Numbered from the stretch's first letter, positions 17,789-26,316 are shown. The stretch: 64,000 nucleotides of DNA from an uncultured Aquimonas sp. (GCF_937888285.1 NZ_CALART010000029.1:1-64000); one strand, 5' to 3'. The notes: generated by a model not told the origin, from the letters alone. Numbers and translations: made by a program.

Positions 17789-18253
17789 ATGTTCGACGTC
17801 CTGCTGTACGAGCCCGAGATCCCGCCGAACACCGGCAACGTGATCCGTCTGTGCGCGAACGCCGGCGCGCGCCTGCACCTGATCCGTCCGCTCGGGTTCG
17901 AGCTCGACGACGCGCGGCTGAAGCGCGCCGGCCTCGACTACCACGAGTACGCCGAGCTGCAGGTCCACGACTCCCTGCCCGCGGCCCTGGACGCCCTGCG
18001 GCCGCCGCGGCTGTTCGCGCTGTCGACGCGCGCGCAGCGGCGCTACGACGAAATCGCCTTCGCCCCAGGGGACGCCTTCCTGTTCGGACCGGAGAGCCGA
18101 GGGCTACCCGCCGACGTGTTGGCGGCGATTCCCGAGGACACCCGGCTGCGCCTGCCCATGCATCCGGGCAACCGCAGCCTGAACCTCTCCAACGCAGTGG
18201 CGGTGCTGGTCTTCGAGGCCTGGCGGCAGCAGGGCTTCGCTGGCGGAGCGTGA
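17789..18253 (+). CDS. trmL: tRNA (cytidine/uridine-34-2'-O)-methyltransferase TrmL
   Basis: This 154-residue SPOUT-fold methyltransferase uses S-adenosylmethionine to 2'-O-methylate the wobble base of tRNA-Leu. The N-terminus FDVLLYEPEIPPNTGNVIRL and the knot motifs LFGPESRGLP and RSLNLSNAVAVLVFEAWRQ are diagnostic. The length equals that of E. coli TrmL, a homodimer. The ATG at 17789 gives the canonical N-terminus. It is monocistronic here; a 6-bp hairpin about 20 bases after the stop may mark the mRNA end. Confidence 0.95.
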   Translation: MFDVLLYEPEIPPNTGNVIRLCANAGARLHLIRPLGFELDDARLKRAGLDYHEYAELQVHDSLPAALDALRPPRLFALSTRAQRRYDEIAFAPGDAFLFGPESRGLPADVLAAIPEDTRLRLPMHPGNRSLNLSNAVAVLVFEAWRQQGFAGGA

Positions 18254-18274
18254 TACAGCGCACGTTTGCAACTG

Positions 18275-18294
18275 AACCCCGTTAAAGGGGGGTT
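18275..18294 (+). terminator. short GC hairpin after trmL
   Basis: AACCCC (18275-18280) pairs with GGGGTT (18289-18294), 21 bases past the trmL stop, followed by AAAG and not T-residues. It is a weak terminator candidate, also usable as a 5' structure ahead of the peptidase gene. Confidence 0.3.
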
Positions 18295-18333
18295 AAAGCG
18301 GCGCCCTGCGAATTTCCTTTGTGCAACAAAGGT

Positions 18334-18362
18334 TTGACGCAGGGAATTCAAGCTGGTTATGG
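18334..18362 (+). promoter_or_regulatory. sigma-70-like promoter for the M23 peptidase gene
   Basis: TTGACG at 18334-18339 and TTATGG at 18357-18362 are separated by 17 bases. Transcription would begin near 18369. This places the GTG at 18321 upstream of the transcript and favours the GTG at 18396 as start of the peptidase gene. Confidence 0.5.
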
Positions 18363-18395
18363 TTCCGCGGTCCCAACGGCCGCGAGCCTTCGCCA

Positions 18396-19829
18396 GTGCA
18401 TTCCAACGACTCGACGCCCGCTGCCGCGCAGCCCCGACCCCCCCAGGCCGTCCGCCGCAGCCCCAGCGCCGAAGCGCAGGTGCCCGAATCCACGCAGCGC
18501 CCCCGTATCGCCCTGTCGGCGCTCGCCCGCTTCCGCCGCGAGCACTGGTTCCTGGCCAGCATGCTGGCCACCGTATCCACGTTCGTGGTGCTGACCATCC
18601 CCGGCTTCGCGGGGGCGAGCCTGGAGCCGCGCAACCCGGCGCGCGAGTACCTGGAGCTCGAGCTGCCGCAGCTCGCCGAGATCAGCGGCAGCGACGCGGC
18701 CGCCGCGGTCGAGGCGCCCGTCTCCGCCAGCGATTGGACTGTGGTCACCGTCAAGCCCGGCCAGACGCTGGGCGCGATCTTCAGCCAGCAGGGGCTGTCG
18801 GCCACCTTGATGCACCGCCTGCTGGAGCATCCCGGCGCGCGCGAGCCGCTGACCCGCTTCCGCCCCGGCGCCGAGTTCGCCTTCGACATCGCCGCCGACG
18901 GCAGCCTGCGGGCCCTGCGTTTCGACCGCGACGAGGCCACCCGAGTGGTCCTGCACGTCGACGGCAGCGACATCCGCGAGGAGAAGATCGAGCGCGAGGT
19001 GCAGCGTCGCGTGCAGATGGCTTCGGGCACCATCACCGAGTCGCTGTCGGAAGCCACCGCCCGCGCCGGCATGTCCACCGCCAGCATGCTGGAGATGGCC
19101 AAGGTGTTCGGCTACGACATCGACTTCGCCCAGGACCTGCGCGTCGGCGACAGCTTCCATGTGGTCTACGAGGACATCTACCGCGACGGCGAGCGCCTGC
19201 GCGGCGGTGACATCCTGGCGGCGACCTTCATCAACCAGGGCAAGACCTACCAGGTCTTCCGCTACACCTTCGCCGACGGCAAGACCGAGTACTACGACGG
19301 CGACGGCCGGCCGATGAAGAAGTCCTTCCTGCGCATGCCGATCGACTTCGCCCGCCTGAGCTCGCGCTTCTCGAACGCACGCCGCCACCCGGTGCTGGGC
19401 ACGGTGCGCGCGCACCGCGGCGTCGACTACGCCGCCGCCACCGGCACCCCCATCAAGGCCGCCGGCGATGGCCGCATCACCTTCGCCGGCTGGCGCAGCG
19501 GCTACGGCCGCACGGTCATCCTTGACCACGGCAACGGCGTCACCACGCTGTACGCCCACATGTCGCGCTTCTCCAGCTACAAGACCGGCGCGCGCGTCAG
19601 CCAGGGCGCGACGATCGGCTATGTCGGCGCCTCGGGCCTCGCCTCGGGCCCGCATCTGCACTACGAATTCCGCGTCCACGGCGTGCACCGCGATCCGTTG
19701 ACCGTGACCATGCCCAAGCCCGAGCCGCTGCCGGCCGCCCAGCTGGCGCGCTTCCGCGAGCAGACCCAGCCCATGTTGGCGCGCCTGCAGCAGATGCAGG
19801 CCACCGCCAGCGCGCTGGCCTCGCGCTGA
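18396..19829 (+). CDS. M23 family metallopeptidase (MepM-like murein hydrolase)
   Basis: This envelope protein (477 residues from GTG 18396; 502 from the alternative GTG 18321) has a single membrane anchor (HWFLASMLATVSTFVVLTIP). An OapA/LysM-like domain follows (TVVTVKPGQTLGAIFSQQGL), then a second N-terminal-like module, and a C-terminal peptidase M23 domain. Zinc ligands are visible: histidine and aspartate in AHRGVDYA, and the HLHYE motif. The substrate is expected to be peptidoglycan cross-links (DD-endopeptidase type). anmK begins ten bases after the stop, so cleavage and recycling of cell wall are probably co-expressed. I chose 18396 because a good promoter overlaps the codons before it; neither GTG has a strong Shine-Dalgarno sequence. 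Confidence 0.9.
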   Translation: MHSNDSTPAAAQPRPPQAVRRSPSAEAQVPESTQRPRIALSALARFRREHWFLASMLATVSTFVVLTIPGFAGASLEPRNPAREYLELELPQLAEISGSDAAAAVEAPVSASDWTVVTVKPGQTLGAIFSQQGLSATLMHRLLEHPGAREPLTRFRPGAEFAFDIAADGSLRALRFDRDEATRVVLHVDGSDIREEKIEREVQRRVQMASGTITESLSEATARAGMSTASMLEMAKVFGYDIDFAQDLRVGDSFHVVYEDIYRDGERLRGGDILAATFINQGKTYQVFRYTFADGKTEYYDGDGRPMKKSFLRMPIDFARLSSRFSNARRHPVLGTVRAHRGVDYAAATGTPIKAAGDGRITFAGWRSGYGRTVILDHGNGVTTLYAHMSRFSSYKTGARVSQGATIGYVGASGLASGPHLHYEFRVHGVHRDPLTVTMPKPEPLPAAQLARFREQTQPMLARLQQMQATASALASR

Positions 19830-19839
19830 TCGCTCGCGC

Positions 19840-20982
19840 ATGGCCGCGGGCGAGGATGGCCTCTACCTCGGCCTGATCTCCGGCACCAGCGCCGATGGCA
19901 TCGACGTCGCCGCCGTCGATCTGCGCGGCGCGCGGGTTGCGCTGGTGGCGGGTCGCACCTATCCCTGGGACGCGACCCTGCGCGCGCAGATCCTGCGCGT
20001 CTCGCAGCACGAGCCGCTGATCTCGCTCGACGAATTCGGCGAGCTCGAAACCGCAGTCGCCGATGCCTTCGCCGAATCGGCGCTGCGCCTCATCGACGAC
20101 TTCGCGCTCGATCGCAGCGCCGTGCGCGCGATCGGCTCGCACGGCCAGACCCTGCGCCATCGGCCGAGCGGCCCGCGGCCCTTCACCCTGCAGATCGGCG
20201 ACCCCTCGCGCATCGCCGAACGCGCGGGCTGCACCGTGGTCGCCGATTTCCGCCGCCGCGATGTCGCCGCCGGCGGCCAGGGTGCGCCGCTGGTGCCGGC
20301 CTTCCATCGCGCGGTGTTCTCCGATGCCAGCGAAGCGCGCGCCGTACTCAATATCGGTGGCATCGCGAACCTGAGCCTGCTTGGCGGCAGCGGCACCAGT
20401 GTGAGCGCAGACGTAGAGGCGCCGGTGCTGGGCTTCGACTGCGGCCCCGGCAACGGCCTGATGGACGCCTGGTGCCTGCGCCATCGCGGCCAGGCCTTCG
20501 ATGCCGGCGGCGCCTTTGCCGGCGAGGGCGAAGTCCACGCCGAGCTGCTGCAGCGCCTGCTGGCCGATGCCTACCTCGAGGCGCCGCCGCCGAAGAGCAG
20601 CGGCCGCGATCGCTATCACCTGGCCTGGCTGGAGTCGCAGATGGCCGGTGTGTCGGCGTCGCCAGCCGACGTCCAGGCGACCCTGCTGGAGTTCACCGCC
20701 GCCAGCATCGCGCAGGCGCTTGCGCGCTGGCAGCCGCAGGGCCGGCGGGTACTGGTCTGCGGGGGTGGCGTGCACAACCCGCGGCTGCTGGCGCGGCTGG
20801 CCGCGCGCCTGCCCGGGCGCACGGTTGAATCGACGGCCGCCCACGGCGTCGACCCCGACTTCGTCGAGGCCATGACCTTCGCCTGGCTGGCGCGAGCAAC
20901 CCTCGCCGGCCGCGCCGGCAATCTGAGCGAAGCCACCGGTGCGGCGGGTCCGCGCGTGCTGGGCGGGATCTTCCCGGCCTGA
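19840..20982 (+). CDS. anmK: anhydro-N-acetylmuramic acid kinase
   Basis: This 380-residue cytosolic kinase of the ASKHA fold opens and phosphorylates 1,6-anhydro-MurNAc to MurNAc-6-phosphate with ATP, a step in murein recycling. Landmarks are the phosphate-binding GLISGTSADGIDVAAVDL near the N-terminus, AIGSHGQTLRHRP, VADFRRRDVAAGGQGAPLVP, LNIGGIANLSLL and GFDCGPGNGLMDAW. The C-terminal nucleotide site is VLVCGGGVHNPRLL. Size and motifs are complete. It follows the M23 peptidase by ten bases on the same strand, and the muropeptide permease gene ampG lies about 2.4 kb downstream on the other strand. Confidence 0.96.
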   Translation: MAAGEDGLYLGLISGTSADGIDVAAVDLRGARVALVAGRTYPWDATLRAQILRVSQHEPLISLDEFGELETAVADAFAESALRLIDDFALDRSAVRAIGSHGQTLRHRPSGPRPFTLQIGDPSRIAERAGCTVVADFRRRDVAAGGQGAPLVPAFHRAVFSDASEARAVLNIGGIANLSLLGGSGTSVSADVEAPVLGFDCGPGNGLMDAWCLRHRGQAFDAGGAFAGEGEVHAELLQRLLADAYLEAPPPKSSGRDRYHLAWLESQMAGVSASPADVQATLLEFTAASIAQALARWQPQGRRVLVCGGGVHNPRLLARLAARLPGRTVESTAAHGVDPDFVEAMTFAWLARATLAGRAGNLSEATGAAGPRVLGGIFPA

Positions 20983-21042
20983 GTCCGCAGCGAGAGCGAG
21001 CGGCCGCTGCCATCGACGCGGCTGTCTCGCCAGTCTGCAATC

Positions 21043-21120
21043 GAGCCCGATCTCAATGGAGCCCGATCTCAACGGAGCCCTATCTCAACAGAGCCCGATC
21101 TCAATGGAGCCCGAGGTAGC
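21043..21120. repeat. 16-bp tandem minisatellite at the 3' end of the zinc-ribbon gene
   Basis: Four consecutive 16-base units of the form GAGCCCGATCTCAATG (starts 21043, 21059, 21075, 21091), with one to three changes each, are followed by a partial fifth unit from 21107. On the minus strand each full unit reads CATTGAGATCGGGCTC or close to it, so the array contributes the last codons and the TGA stop of the gene that ends at 21101. 16 is not a multiple of 3, so copy-number change would alter the C-terminus. Confidence 0.85.
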
Positions 21121-21631
21121 GGCGGATCGCCTCGGCCTGCGCATGGCCGCGCAGCCAGCGCGCGAAGTCCTGCACGCGCGCGTGCTCGGCGTCGCCCAGC
21201 AGTTCGCGCAGGCGCCCCTCGCGGTGGGCCGCGGCCTCGCGCTGGCGGATGCCGAGCTGCCACATCTGGCTGAAGATGCTGGGCAGGTGCTGGCGCAGCT
21301 CCAGCGCGCCGAGGAGGTTCCACTCGCCGGCATCCAGCCAGAACTCGCCGCAGTGGCCGCACAGGTCGAGCCGGTTGTCGACGCCGGCGTCGATCCGGAA
21401 CTTGCCCATGAAGTGCCGGCAGCGCGGGCAGGTCAGGGCGGCACCGCTGTCGCTGATCTCGACCGCTTCGACGTGCCCGGCCCAGGCGGTCTCACCGCCG
21501 GCTTCGGCCCACTGACGCGCGGCCGGTACGGCGAGCAGCACGCCGTTGCAGTGCGTGCAGCCAAGGCCACCCAGGCCTGCATCCAGTTCGATGGCAACGA
21601 GGGTCGGGGTCTGGCAGGCGGGGCAGTGCAT
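21101..21631 (-). CDS. zinc-ribbon (zf-TFIIB-like) protein
   Basis: This 176-residue protein has two cysteine pairs at the N-terminus (MHCPAC at 1-6, then GCTHCNG) and two more (TCPRCRHFMG and LDLCGHCGEFWLDAGEW). The second ribbon, with the closing FWLDxGE, matches the zf-TFIIB family of small bacterial zinc proteins of unknown role. The remainder is a charged helical tail. AGGAG seven bases before the ATG at 21631 supports the start. The stop codon lies in a 16-bp tandem repeat. It is preceded on the same strand by the diguanylate cyclase gene, about 90 bases apart, so co-transcription is possible. Confidence 0.82.
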   Translation of the reverse strand: MHCPACQTPTLVAIELDAGLGGLGCTHCNGVLLAVPAARQWAEAGGETAWAGHVEAVEISDSGAALTCPRCRHFMGKFRIDAGVDNRLDLCGHCGEFWLDAGEWNLLGALELRQHLPSIFSQMWQLGIRQREAAAHREGRLRELLGDAEHARVQDFARWLRGHAQAEAIRRYLGLH

Positions 21632-21722
21632 ATGGGGGCTCCTGAGCGCGTGGCCCGGGGCAGGACGCGCCCGCCTGCAGGGCGTGACCGCCGCGTGATG
21701 CGATGAGGGTAGCCGCGCGGGT

Positions 21723-22802
21723 TCAGTCGCCCTCGGCCGCCAGCAGCACGCGATCGCGGCCGGCACGCTTGGCCTGGTAGAGCGCCCGATCGGCGCGCTC
21801 CAGGGTGTCCGAGAGCGCGTCGCTGGCGAAACGCCCGAGGGCGATGCCGCCGGACAGCCGGATCGGGAAGGGCAGGCCCTCGCCGGCGGCGCAGCGCGTG
21901 CGCACCTGGTCGGCCACCCGCTCGGCGGCTGCCGCACCGGCACCGGGCAGGAATACGCCGAACTCCTCGCCGCCCATGCGGAAGGCGAGGTCGTCGTCGC
22001 GCACGCTGGCGTTGAGGATCCCGCCCAGCGCACGGATCACCTCGTCGCCCACGGCGTGGCCGTGCTCGTCGTTGATGCGCTTGAAGTGGTCGACGTCGAG
22101 CACCAGCACGGCGAAGCGCTCCGCGCGGTCGAACTCGCCGGCGACAATGCGCTGCTCCACCTCGTCGAGCGCGCGCCGGTTCATCAGCCCCGACAGCGCG
22201 TCCTGGCGGGCCTCGCGCAGCAGCTTGATGTTGGCGTGGACCAGCTCGCGCTGGGTCGCGGTCAGTTCATCCTGACGCTGGCGATGGGCGCCGAGGCTGG
22301 CGTGCAGCTCGCGGTTGCGGCGATGCAGCTCCAGCAGGCGCATGACCTGCCGCGACAGGGCTCGCAGCGCCTCGATCTGATCGGTGGAGAAGCGTCCCGG
22401 CTGGTCGTCGAACACGCACAGGGTGCCGAGCGCGATGCCGTCGGGGTCGACCAGCGGCGCGCCGGCATAGCGGCGGATGAAGGGCGGCCCGACCACGGTG
22501 GCGAAGTGCGCGAAGCGCGGGTCCTGGCGCGCATCCTCGACTTCCAATACCCGATCCGGCGTGCGGATCGCGGTGTCGCACATCGCGGTGGAGCGCGCGG
22601 TCTCGCGCAGGTCGATGCCGATGCCGGCCTTGATCCACTGGCGCTCGCGGTCCATCAGGGTCACCGCCGCATAGGCCGTGCCGGCCACCGCCTTGGCCAC
22701 GATCGCGAGCTCGTCGTAGGCGCGCTCGGGCAGGGTGTCGAGGATGCGATAGCGCGCCAGCGACTGCTGCCGAGCGAGTTCCTGCGGGGAAGCTGCGTTC
22801 AC
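21723..22802 (-). CDS. GAF-GGDEF diguanylate cyclase
   Basis: The 359-residue product has an N-terminal GAF sensor domain (about residues 20-165; YDELAIVAKAVAGTAYAAVT and IRRYAGAPLVDPDGIALGTL are typical) and a short helix. A GGDEF domain follows with active-site GGEEF at about residue 277. The inhibitory I-site R-D-D-D lies five residues before GGEEF, so product inhibition by cyclic-di-GMP is expected. No transmembrane segment is visible; the protein is cytosolic. Its role is cyclic-di-GMP synthesis in response to an unidentified small ligand. GTG at 22802 has GGGAG about six bases upstream and starts right before family homology; the longer upstream frame is not coding. Confidence 0.9.
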   Translation of the reverse strand: MNAASPQELARQQSLARYRILDTLPERAYDELAIVAKAVAGTAYAAVTLMDRERQWIKAGIGIDLRETARSTAMCDTAIRTPDRVLEVEDARQDPRFAHFATVVGPPFIRRYAGAPLVDPDGIALGTLCVFDDQPGRFSTDQIEALRALSRQVMRLLELHRRNRELHASLGAHRQRQDELTATQRELVHANIKLLREARQDALSGLMNRRALDEVEQRIVAGEFDRAERFAVLVLDVDHFKRINDEHGHAVGDEVIRALGGILNASVRDDDLAFRMGGEEFGVFLPGAGAAAAERVADQVRTRCAAGEGLPFPIRLSGGIALGRFASDALSDTLERADRALYQAKRAGRDRVLLAAEGD

Positions 22803-22988
22803 CGGTGGCTCCCGTTCCGACGCGCCTGGGCGTGCTGTCACGCCAGCTCTGCAACGCACATGCCGCCAGGCGCGCCATGGCACTGGCGTCTGCGGACGCA
22901 TCGGAGCGGTCGGCACCGCGTGCATGCGCGGCGGCCTGCATCGACGCGGCGGCGCGCGCCCGGGTCCGGCATTCCCATGGGGACGAGG

Positions 22989-23228
22989 TCACCCAAGCTT
23001 GTGCAGGGCCTCGATGGCTTCCTTCAGCGCGCGGCTTTCCTCGTCCTCCCAGGTGCCGGTCAGCCGCGCGATATCCCCCGGCAGGGGCATCTCGGGCTTC
23101 TCCATGCCGAGCGCCTGGCGCAGCAGGCTGAGCACCACATCGTTGATCGGCCAGCCGCGATCGCGAGCCATCCGCTTGATGCGCTCGGCGATGTCGGGGT
23201 CGATGTCCTTGACGAGAATGTCGGGCAT
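22989..23228 (-). CDS. small ribbon-helix-helix protein (orphan antitoxin-like)
   Basis: The 79 residues begin MPDILVKDIDPDIAERIKRM, a beta strand then helix typical of FitA/Arc-type RHH DNA-binding antitoxins, followed by a second helix (WPINDVVLSLLRQALG). The C-terminal tail is acidic and helical (WEDEESRALKEAIEALHKLG), where such proteins usually bind a toxin. No PIN-domain or other toxin ORF is adjacent on this strand, so it is either an orphan regulator or a remnant. The flanking gaps are 186 and 159 bases and contain no gene that I can see. Confidence 0.75.
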   Translation of the reverse strand: MPDILVKDIDPDIAERIKRMARDRGWPINDVVLSLLRQALGMEKPEMPLPGDIARLTGTWEDEESRALKEAIEALHKLG

Positions 23229-23387
23229 GCAGGGGCGCGAGCGGGAACGCGGCGCGGGCCGCGAAGTGGCGGTACGGTCGCGGCATGGCCGCGGGCGGCA
23301 GCGACGACACCCCTGTATGCCGCCGCTGGCCGGTCACCGTAGCACAGCGGCCGGACGCAACGAAAACCCTACGGGCGCGCCGCGGCC

Positions 23388-24683
23388 TCAGCGGCGGCCG
23401 GCATCACCCAGCGAGCGGTCGATCAGGCCGGAGCGCAGCATCGCCACGTACAGGAAGACACCGGGCAGGGCCACCACCGTGGTGAGTACGTAGAAGTTCA
23501 CGTAGCCCAGCATCTCGATCAGGCCGCCGGCGGTCGTGCCGGTGATCAAGCGTCCGACCACGCTGGCGGCCGCCGACAGCAGCGCGTACTGGGTGGCGGT
23601 GAAGGCGAGGTTGCACAGCGCCGACAGATAGGCCACCACCACCACGCCGCCGATGCCGCTGGCGGTGTTCTCGAAGGCGATGGTGAAGGCCAGCAGGGCG
23701 TTCGAGTGGCCGATGTAGGCCAACACGGCGAAGCTCAGGTTCGACACCGCCATCAGCATCAGCGCGATCAGCACCGAGCGCTGCATGCCCAGGCCCGAAT
23801 ACAGCAGGCCGCCGAGGAAGATGCCGATCAGGTAGGCGAAAAAACCGACGCCGACGTCCCAGGTGGCGATCTCCTCGTTGCTGAAGCCGAGATCGTTCAG
23901 CAGCAGGCGCAGGGTGAGGTTGGCGAGGGTGTCGCCGATCTTGTGCAGCAGCACGAACAGCAGCACCAGCAGGGCGCCGCGCCGGGCCATGAATTCGACC
24001 AGCGGCGCCACCACGCTGGCGACGAAGCCGCCGGCGCGCTCCAGCACGCGGTGGCGTTCCGGCTCGCCGAGCAGCAGGCCGGTCAGCATCGCCGGCAGGG
24101 CGAAGGCCGCGCAGAGCAGGTAGGCGAGGCTCCAGTCCGCGCGTGCGGCCACCCACAGCGCCAGCGATCCGGCCGCCACCGAGCCGATGCGCCAGCCGTA
24201 CTGCGACATGCCGGAGCCAACGCCGAGCTGCTCGGGTTTGAGCGTCTCGATCCGGTAGGCGTCGATCACGATGTCGTAGGTCGCTCCGGCGACCGCCACC
24301 GCGATGGCCGCCGCGGCGAACAGCAGCAGGTCGTCCTTCGGATCCAGCAGCGCCAGCCAGGCCACCGCAGCCATCACCAGCGCGCCGGCGAAGATCAGCC
24401 AGGACACGCGCTGGCCGAGCCGGCCCAGCAGGGGCAGGCGCAGCGAGTCGACCAGCGGCGACCAGATCCACTTCAGGTTGTAGACCAGGAAGGCCAGCGA
24501 GAACGCAGTGACGCTGCGCTTGTCGATGCCGTCCTGGGCCAGGCGCGTGGTCAGGGTGGCGCCGATCATCGCGTAGGGAAAGCCCGAGGACAGACCCAGC
24601 ATCAGCGCTGCCAGCGGTTCGCGCTCGACATAGGGGCGCAGGGCGGCCGGCACATGCCGGCGCCAGTCGATGGCGCTGGTCAT
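23388..24683 (-). CDS. ampG: AmpG-type muropeptide permease (MFS)
   Basis: This is a 431-residue inner-membrane transporter with about 12 to 14 predicted helices. The N-terminus LAALMLGLSSGFPYAMIGAT, the loop VYNLKWIWSPLVDSLRLPLLG and QRVSW match AmpG, which imports GlcNAc-anhydroMurNAc-peptides from the periplasm by proton symport. The motif ATYDIVIDAYRIETLKPEQL is also characteristic. ATG 24683 overlaps the end of xth by four bases (ATGA), so both genes form one operon. With anmK nearby it completes part of a murein-recycling set; no ampC or ampR is visible. Confidence 0.9.
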   Translation of the reverse strand: MTSAIDWRRHVPAALRPYVEREPLAALMLGLSSGFPYAMIGATLTTRLAQDGIDKRSVTAFSLAFLVYNLKWIWSPLVDSLRLPLLGRLGQRVSWLIFAGALVMAAVAWLALLDPKDDLLLFAAAAIAVAVAGATYDIVIDAYRIETLKPEQLGVGSGMSQYGWRIGSVAAGSLALWVAARADWSLAYLLCAAFALPAMLTGLLLGEPERHRVLERAGGFVASVVAPLVEFMARRGALLVLLFVLLHKIGDTLANLTLRLLLNDLGFSNEEIATWDVGVGFFAYLIGIFLGGLLYSGLGMQRSVLIALMLMAVSNLSFAVLAYIGHSNALLAFTIAFENTASGIGGVVVVAYLSALCNLAFTATQYALLSAAASVVGRLITGTTAGGLIEMLGYVNFYVLTTVVALPGVFLYVAMLRSGLIDRSLGDAGRR

Positions 24684-25447
24684 GCGTAGTCGACCACGTA
24701 GGGCGCGTGGTCGGAGAACTTCGGTTCGGCGTGGATGGCGCAGTCGCGCAGCGACTCGCGCAGCACCGGCGAGACGACCTGGTAGTCGATTCGCCAGCCG
24801 ACGTTCTTGGCGCGCGCGGCGCCGCGCTGGCTCCACCAGGTGTAGTCCTCGCCCTCGGGGCGCAGGTGGCGGTAGCTGTCGACCCAGCCCTGCTCGCCGA
24901 ACAGATGATCCAGCCAGGCGCGCTCCTCGGGCAGGCAGCCGGAATTCTTCTGGTTCGAGGTCCAGTTCCTGATGTCGCGGCGGGTGTGGACGATGTTCCA
25001 GTCGCCGCAGATCACGTAGCGCCTGGATGAGCGCATCCACCCGGCGAGGATCGGCGCGAACCAGTCCATGCAGCGGAACTTGAACTGCTGGCGCTCGTCG
25101 CCCGAGGAGCCGGAGGGGAAGTACAGCGAGACCACGCTCAAGTCGCCGAAGCGCGCTTCGATATAGCGGCCCTCCTCGTCGAATTCGTCCCAGCCCAGCT
25201 CGGTCAGCACCGCATCCGGCGCCTGCCGCGCATAGATGCCGACGCCGCTGTAGCCCTTCTTGGTCGTCGCGTCGCGGAAGTGGGCGTGCCAGCCGGCGGG
25301 TCGCAGCGCCGGGTCAGCCAGCTGTTCGGCCTGGGCCTTGGTCTCCTGCACGCAGAGCACGTCGATGTCCTGGGCGCCGAACCAGTCGAAGAAGCCTTTG
25401 CTGGCGGCGGAGCGGAGGCCGTTGGCGTTGAAGCTGCAGATGCGCAT
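24680..25447 (-). CDS. xth: exodeoxyribonuclease III
   Basis: The 255-residue Mg-dependent endonuclease/exonuclease/phosphatase-fold enzyme repairs abasic sites and degrades 3' ends. Diagnostic motifs are FNANGLRSAA, the metal-binding glutamate in LCVQETKAQ, and YSGVGIYAR. GDWNIVHTRRDIRNW (asparagine and aspartate of the active site), YTWWSQRG and the closing SDHAPYVVDY complete the set. The ATG gives the canonical MRICSFNANGL. Its stop overlaps the ampG start; upstream it is divergent from pyrE across 180 bases. Confidence 0.94.
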   Translation of the reverse strand: MRICSFNANGLRSAASKGFFDWFGAQDIDVLCVQETKAQAEQLADPALRPAGWHAHFRDATTKKGYSGVGIYARQAPDAVLTELGWDEFDEEGRYIEARFGDLSVVSLYFPSGSSGDERQQFKFRCMDWFAPILAGWMRSSRRYVICGDWNIVHTRRDIRNWTSNQKNSGCLPEERAWLDHLFGEQGWVDSYRHLRPEGEDYTWWSQRGAARAKNVGWRIDYQVVSPVLRESLRDCAIHAEPKFSDHAPYVVDYA

Positions 25448-25627
25448 TTAAGAGCCGGGATTGGGGGTGAGGCGGCGCGCTCGCGCGGCATGCCGCGCGC
25501 GTCGCCGAACGCCCGAGCGCTGTGCGCGAGGGCCGGGAGGGGATTCGTTCGAGCTGGCTTCGCATGGCCCGCTCGCGGCGAAGCTGGGATGATAGCGGGC
25601 TTTGGTCGGATGCCCGGAGTGAGCCCC

Positions 25628-26284
25628 ATGCAGCAGGCGATGCAGGACTACCAGCAGCGGTTTCTGGAGCTCTCGATCGAGCGCTCGGTGCTGCGCTTCG
25701 GCGAGTTCACCCTGAAGTCGGGGCGGATCAGCCCGTACTTCTTCAACGCCGGGCTGTTCAATACCGGCGGCGCGCTGGCGCGGCTGGCCGAGTGCTATGT
25801 CGAGGCGCTGCTGGCTTCGGGGCTCAGGTTCGACATGCTGTTCGGGCCGGCCTACAAGGGCATTCCGCTGGCGACCGCGGTGGCGACCGCGCTGTACGCG
25901 CGCGGCATCGACGTGCCGGTCGCCTTCAATCGCAAGGAGGCCAAGAGCCATGGTGAGGGCGGGCGCCTGATCGGCGCGCCGCTGTCCGGCCGCGTGCTGA
26001 TCGTCGACGACGTCATCACCGCCGGCACCGCGATCCGGGAGTCGCTGGGCTTCATCCGCGAGGCCGGCGCCGAACCCTGCGGCGTGCTGATCGCGCTCGA
26101 CCGCCAGGAGCGCGGCGCCGGTGAGTTGTCCGCCGTGCAGGAACTTGAACGGCAGGCCCAACTGCCCGTGATCGCCATCGCGCGGCTGGCGGAACTGCTT
26201 GCCTATACTGCAGGTCGACCTGAGCTGGCCGAACATCGCAGCCGCCTGCTGGCCTATCGCGACACCTACGGCAGCGCCAACTGA
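25628..26284 (+). CDS. pyrE: orotate phosphoribosyltransferase
   Basis: This 218-residue enzyme of de novo pyrimidine synthesis converts orotate and PRPP to OMP. The N-terminal FGEFTLKSGRISPYFFNAGL, the catalytic loop FNRKEAKSHGEGG and the PRPP site VLIVDDVITAGTAIRES are complete. The start at ATG 25628 (MQQAMQDYQQRF) has GGAG nine bases upstream; ATG 25640 is a near alternative. A longer frame upstream reads antisense to xth and is not used. A DUF4124 gene follows after 32 bases and may be co-transcribed. Confidence 0.96.
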   Translation: MQQAMQDYQQRFLELSIERSVLRFGEFTLKSGRISPYFFNAGLFNTGGALARLAECYVEALLASGLRFDMLFGPAYKGIPLATAVATALYARGIDVPVAFNRKEAKSHGEGGRLIGAPLSGRVLIVDDVITAGTAIRESLGFIREAGAEPCGVLIALDRQERGAGELSAVQELERQAQLPVIAIARLAELLAYTAGRPELAEHRSRLLAYRDTYGSAN

Positions 26285-26316
26285 CCCGCCTGCCCCGCCA
26301 CCCGAGGTTTCGATCC

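Noticed and set aside
21043..21120. Short 16-bp repeats as a CRISPR remnant
   Set aside because: The units are directly adjacent with no spacers and no cas genes are near, so this is a minisatellite.
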